Below, piece after piece: positions 24,400-27,440 of a stretch of DNA of 27,440 nt; the first letter of the stretch is position 1; the number at the start of each line of letters is the position of its first letter. The stretch spans positions 1 to 27,440 of the forward strand of contig CAZQAE010000068.1 of NCBI GenBank assembly GCA_964591275.1. The letters run 5' to 3'. The DNA is from G963674685 sp964591275 (lineage in GTDB: Bacteria > Lernaellota > Lernaellaia > JACKCT01). A program made the position numbers and the translations under genes. The notes below the pieces were generated by a model. It did no database searches. It was not told the DNA's origin and worked only from the letters and a program-made list of their open reading frames with translations.

Positions 24400-25185
24400 T
24401 TATTTCATCATATCATCTTTTGCGAAAACAACGTGATAGTAGCTTTCACCGAGCTTGATTCGTTCTTTGGAAATCACACGAAAGCCGTAGCTCACTATCT
24501 GATCGACAACCCATTTTTCCTGGTAATTGTGATTGGAATACTCGCCGATCGGTTCAAATGCGTGAAAAACCGCACTGTCTCTCATGGACGCTTTAATCGT
24601 GTTGAACAAACGTTGATTGGCATCAATCCCCTGCTTGTTCAAAGGACGTTTAACCGTCCGCAACCCAATTTTCGTGTTGAGTGAAAGAAAAATATCAACA
24701 GATTTCGGCGGCAGTTTTGCATCATCGACTTCAGAGAGAATGATTTCCACTTTTTCGTTTCCCGGCATCTTTGTCTCATTGAGCACGAAACGAAGAAAGT
24801 CCAATGACGGTTTGTCGATATCGATTGCGTAGAGCTTGGTGAATGGGATTTTTTCATCAAGCAGGACCATCTCAAATGCGCCTGTGCCACATCCCAGATC
24901 AGCAATGACGGTATCAGGCTTGATGCCGAGCGTTTCTAATTTGAGGTCATTGGCGGATGATCTGTAAAAAGTGAGAAAATCGTCTGTCCTTTTTACATGA
25001 TTGCGAAAGGCGTTTTTTAAAGCGCTCAATTTTTTTTTTGGATCACCTTGGTTGTCGATGCCTTTATTTAAGGTCGGGGAAATATTCGTTGGGCCAACCT
25101 TCTTATCATCGCAGCCGCACAGACAAAGGCTGAAAATGAGAATAACCGACAAAATTAGCAGAACGACTACTCGGCCAATCTTCAT
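24400..25185 (-). CDS. Lipoprotein with a SAM-dependent methyltransferase fold
   Basis: The 261-residue protein has a lipoprotein signal peptide with lipobox LCGC (C25), then a linker. A class I methyltransferase domain follows, with motif I VIADLGCGTGAFEM (93-106), an acidic loop LYAIDIDKPS (118-127) and a later VDDAKLPPKSVDIFLS segment matching motifs II-III. The last 80 residues include VFHAFEPIGEYSNHNY and a closing beta strand YYHVVFAKD. Together these give the complete Rossmann-like fold. Substrate and site of action are unknown. Cytoplasmic SAM would not reach an exported lipoprotein, so either the signal is not processed as predicted or the domain has another role. AGGG lies about nine bases before the start. 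It is convergent with the FG-GAP gene and is AT-richer than its neighbours. Confidence 0.75.
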   Translation of the reverse strand: MKIGRVVVLLILSVILIFSLCLCGCDDKKVGPTNISPTLNKGIDNQGDPKKKLSALKNAFRNHVKRTDDFLTFYRSSANDLKLETLGIKPDTVIADLGCGTGAFEMVLLDEKIPFTKLYAIDIDKPSLDFLRFVLNETKMPGNEKVEIILSEVDDAKLPPKSVDIFLSLNTKIGLRTVKRPLNKQGIDANQRLFNTIKASMRDSAVFHAFEPIGEYSNHNYQEKWVVDQIVSYGFRVISKERIKLGESYYHVVFAKDDMMK

Positions 25186-25663
25186 ATTCTATGCCCTATT
25201 TCAGATATTTTTCGTTGCACATTGCACCTGCTCAAGGTACTCCCATGACTAGATGAAATCAACAACAGATGTCAGCACAGAGCGCGTCACGATTACGGCT
25301 GCAAGGCAGACGCTGCTTTTAAGAACATATCGCCGAGCGCTTCACTGTGCCCAAGCTTACAAAGCGTACATGGAAAAAATGACGAGTGCTTTGTTTCGAC
25401 AATGGCATTGACTATACTTGTCGGCATAAAAGCGGACGACGACGCAAAATCAGTTAGGCGATATTCTCCGGCGGACAATCCAGTGAAATCAGTAAACCAC
25501 TTCCTTTGGCGGTGGCGTCACTTCCTGCCGGATTTGATTTTTCGGGAAACGGAGCATGAGAGCATCATTTTACGCTAATGAATTTTATGCTAGACTTCCT
25601 CTTCGTGAGCTATTCACGACGCATTAATTCTAACGACACGGAAAAAAGCAAAGAGGCAAAGCG
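25186..25663. other. Intergenic region upstream of the acyl-CoA dehydrogenase gene
   Basis: No convincing gene lies in these 478 bases. Short frames on both strands (for example 25253-25411 plus and 25478-25293 minus) lack ribosome binding sites and recognisable domains. The part just before 25664 is AT-rich, contains a TATGCT hexamer and should hold the promoter of the acyl-CoA dehydrogenase gene, but no good -35 partner was found. AGAGG about eight bases before ATG 25664 is its ribosome binding site. Confidence 0.35.
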
Positions 25664-27361
25664 ATGATCCTTTTGAATCCCAAGAAGCACGCACGCCAAT
25701 ACCCGGACAAGCGCTCCCGCGAAATCATGCTCGAAATGATCGAGTTTTTTGAAAATAAGGGCAAAGGCAAAGTCAAAGATGATGACCGATTGCGCGTCTG
25801 GTATAAAGATTTTCTGGAGCATCAGAAAAAGAGCAAGGCCTTCGCCACGTTGCTGACGCCCGCCGCTTATGGCGACGCCGATTGCCGATGGGACACCTGG
25901 CGCATTTGTGAGTTCAATGAAATCCTGGGCTTCTACGGACTTCATTACTGGTATGCATGGCAGGTCACAATCCTCGGCTTAGGTCCGATCTGGATGTCGG
26001 ACAACGAGGACTTGAAAAAGAAAGCGGCGAAGCAGTTGCAGGATGGCGAAATTTTCGCATTCGGCCTGTCGGAAAAACAACATGGCGCCGACGTGTACTC
26101 CACGGAAATGACGCTGACGCCCGTGGGCGACGGCCAATACAAAGCCAACGGCGAGAAGTACTACATCGGCAACGGCAACGAAGCGAAGATGGTTTCCACT
26201 TTCGGAAAGATATCCGGCTCCGGAGATTACGTGTTCTTCATTTCCAATTATCTGCACAAGCAGTATCTGTTGAAAAAGAACATCGTCAACAGTCAGTCCT
26301 ACGTGTCGGAATTTGCCCTGGAGGATTACCCGGTTTCTGAGACGGATATCCTCTCCCGCGGACCCAAGGCATGGGACGCTGCGCTCAACACCGTCAACAT
26401 CGGCAAGTACAACCTGGGTTGGGCATCCATCGGGATGTGCACGCATGCCCTGTATGAAGCGATCAACCACGCATCCTACCGTGTTTTGTACGGTATGCAC
26501 GTCACCGATTTTCCCCACGTAAAGGGCGCTTTCATCGACGCCTACTGCCGCCTTGTCGCCATGAAGCTTTTCGCACTGCGTACCGCAGATTACATGCGCG
26601 TCGCCTCGCCGGATGATCGCCGCTACATGCTCTACAACCCGGCAGTTAAAATGAAAGTGACCACGCAGGGCGAGGATGTCATCAACCTGTTGTGGGACGT
26701 TATCGCGGCCAAAGGATTTGAAAAAGACATGTTCTTCGAAATGGCTGCCCGCGACATCCGCGCCTTGCCAAAGCTCGAAGGGACGGTGCATGTCAACGTC
26801 GCCCTGATTGTAAAATTCATGGCCAACTATTTTTTCAATCCCGGAAAATTTGACGAAGTCGGTCGTCAGGACCAGGCCGTTGACGATACTTTCCTGTTCA
26901 ACCAGGGGCCCACGCGGGGACTGGGCAAAATTCAGTTCCACGATTACAGCAAGATTTACGGCGAGTTCGATCTTCCCAATGTACGCGTGTTCGTCGAGCA
27001 GATCGACGTTTTCAAAACATTCCTGATGAGCGCCACGCCCGATGAAAACCAGCGCAAGGACATTGACTTCCTTTTGAGCGTCGGCGAAATCTTTACGCTC
27101 GTGGTTTACGGGCAGTTGATTTTGGAAAACGCGAAAATTTACGGGCTCGACAATGACCACGTGGATCAGATATTCGATTTCATGGTGCGAGATTTATCAA
27201 AATTCGCCCTGCAGGTTCACGCCAAACCATCGAGCAAGCCGGAGCAGATGGACCTGTGCATGAAGATGATTAGGAAGCCGGTCTTCGATGAGGACCGCTA
27301 CATGCGCATTTGGAAAGACCACGTTCATCCGCTAAAAGATGCGTATCAAATGAACGATTAG
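25664..27361 (+). CDS. Acyl-CoA dehydrogenase family protein (long form)
   Basis: The 565-residue protein belongs to the FAD-dependent acyl-CoA dehydrogenase superfamily. It has an all-helical N-terminal part and a middle beta domain with IFAFGLSEKQHGADVYSTEM (about 131-150), the place of the usual L-T-E-P-x-x-GSD flavin/substrate motif. This is followed by YKANGEKYYIGNGNEAKMV, matching the G-x-K-x-Y-I-x-N-G signature. The C-terminal helical domain includes GWASIGMCTHALYEAINHAS. The expected reaction is alpha,beta-dehydrogenation of an acyl-CoA with electrons passed to ETF. It is much longer than the ~380-residue core family, so it belongs to a long-form subgroup. The catalytic glutamate cannot be placed without an alignment. 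It is a single gene with its own ribosome binding site, followed by a terminator-like hairpin, and has no evident link to the cytochrome modules. Confidence 0.85.
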   Translation: MILLNPKKHARQYPDKRSREIMLEMIEFFENKGKGKVKDDDRLRVWYKDFLEHQKKSKAFATLLTPAAYGDADCRWDTWRICEFNEILGFYGLHYWYAWQVTILGLGPIWMSDNEDLKKKAAKQLQDGEIFAFGLSEKQHGADVYSTEMTLTPVGDGQYKANGEKYYIGNGNEAKMVSTFGKISGSGDYVFFISNYLHKQYLLKKNIVNSQSYVSEFALEDYPVSETDILSRGPKAWDAALNTVNIGKYNLGWASIGMCTHALYEAINHASYRVLYGMHVTDFPHVKGAFIDAYCRLVAMKLFALRTADYMRVASPDDRRYMLYNPAVKMKVTTQGEDVINLLWDVIAAKGFEKDMFFEMAARDIRALPKLEGTVHVNVALIVKFMANYFFNPGKFDEVGRQDQAVDDTFLFNQGPTRGLGKIQFHDYSKIYGEFDLPNVRVFVEQIDVFKTFLMSATPDENQRKDIDFLLSVGEIFTLVVYGQLILENAKIYGLDNDHVDQIFDFMVRDLSKFALQVHAKPSSKPEQMDLCMKMIRKPVFDEDRYMRIWKDHVHPLKDAYQMND

Positions 27362-27395
27362 CTTTCACGCTGGGACGATACGAATTGGAAGTTAA

Positions 27396-27426
27396 CGCCG
27401 CGCAATCGGGCGGCGAGGAATTTTTT
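27396..27426 (+). terminator. Intrinsic terminator-like hairpin after the acyl-CoA dehydrogenase gene
   Basis: CGCCGC (27396-27401), an eight-base loop and GCGGCG (27410-27415) form a GC-only 6-bp stem. AGGAA then T6 (27421-27426) follow. It starts 35 bases after the stop codon. The gap of five bases between stem and T-run is slightly long. Confidence 0.55.
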
Positions 27427-27440
27427 AGGGCCAGGGACAC

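Noticed and set aside
24113..24436. 107-codon plus-strand frame after the FG-GAP gene
   Set aside because: Low-complexity translation without a domain, overlapping the end of the convergent methyltransferase gene. An internal MNSILVAWIGFLFLDC stretch looks like a signal peptide, but its tail runs antisense to that gene.
25253..25411. 52-codon plus-strand frame in the gap before the acyl-CoA dehydrogenase gene
   Set aside because: No ribosome binding site, no recognisable feature, and the frame is short enough to be chance.
25979..27160. 393-codon minus-strand frame opposite the acyl-CoA dehydrogenase gene
   Set aside because: The plus strand encodes a recognisable enzyme. The minus frame is a by-product of its codon use.

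Overview
The window (27.4 kb, about 50-55% GC outside one AT-rich block) reads as a chromosomal piece of an uncultured Gram-negative bacterium with a large, secretion-rich genome. Lipoprotein signal peptides, membrane-anchored multihaem c-type cytochromes, SUMF1, FG-GAP/VCBS, PPC-like and WD40 proteins and a long acyl-CoA dehydrogenase are the basis for this. The mix resembles deltaproteobacterial (Desulfobacterota, Myxococcota) or related candidate-phylum genomes. No rRNA, tRNA or other phylogenetic marker is present, so the taxonomy is only a guess.

Layout. 1-1995 (+): the end of a membrane protein, then a YfhO/GT-C-like membrane protein. 1996-2539: no convincing gene. 2540-4123 (+): a SUMF1-domain protein. 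4240-8636 (+): module A, a five-TM triheme cytochrome c followed by a lipoprotein of about 1000 residues. 8754-9752 (+): a PPC-like protein. 9764-14073 (-): module B (cytochrome, then lipoprotein). 14322-19808 (-): module C (cytochrome, lipoprotein, PPC-like protein, and a small broken lipoprotein gene). 20012-22465 (+): a membrane-anchored WD40 propeller and a frameshifted glycosyltransferase-like gene. 22755-24116 (+): a seven-repeat FG-GAP protein. 24400-25185 (-): a methyltransferase-fold lipoprotein. 25664-27361 (+): an acyl-CoA dehydrogenase followed by a terminator-like hairpin.

The centre of interest is 4.2-19.8 kb, where the same two-gene unit occurs three times. In each copy the cytochrome comes first and its stop codon overlaps the start of the lipoprotein gene by 4-7 bases. 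The proteins have diverged widely, yet order, overlap and protein architecture are kept. Two copies also carry a related PPC-like protein downstream. The inferred product is an envelope complex: an inner-membrane cytochrome with three periplasmic haem domains and a very large exported lipoprotein partner. I recognise no named system that matches it, and its substrate and function are unknown.

Module A and the SUMF1 gene are clearly AT-richer (about 43% GC in hand-counted lines) than modules B and C (about 52-55%). Copy A may therefore have a different origin from its neighbours. Two single-base frameshifts (near 14480 and 21484-21489) are either recent gene decay or sequencing errors.
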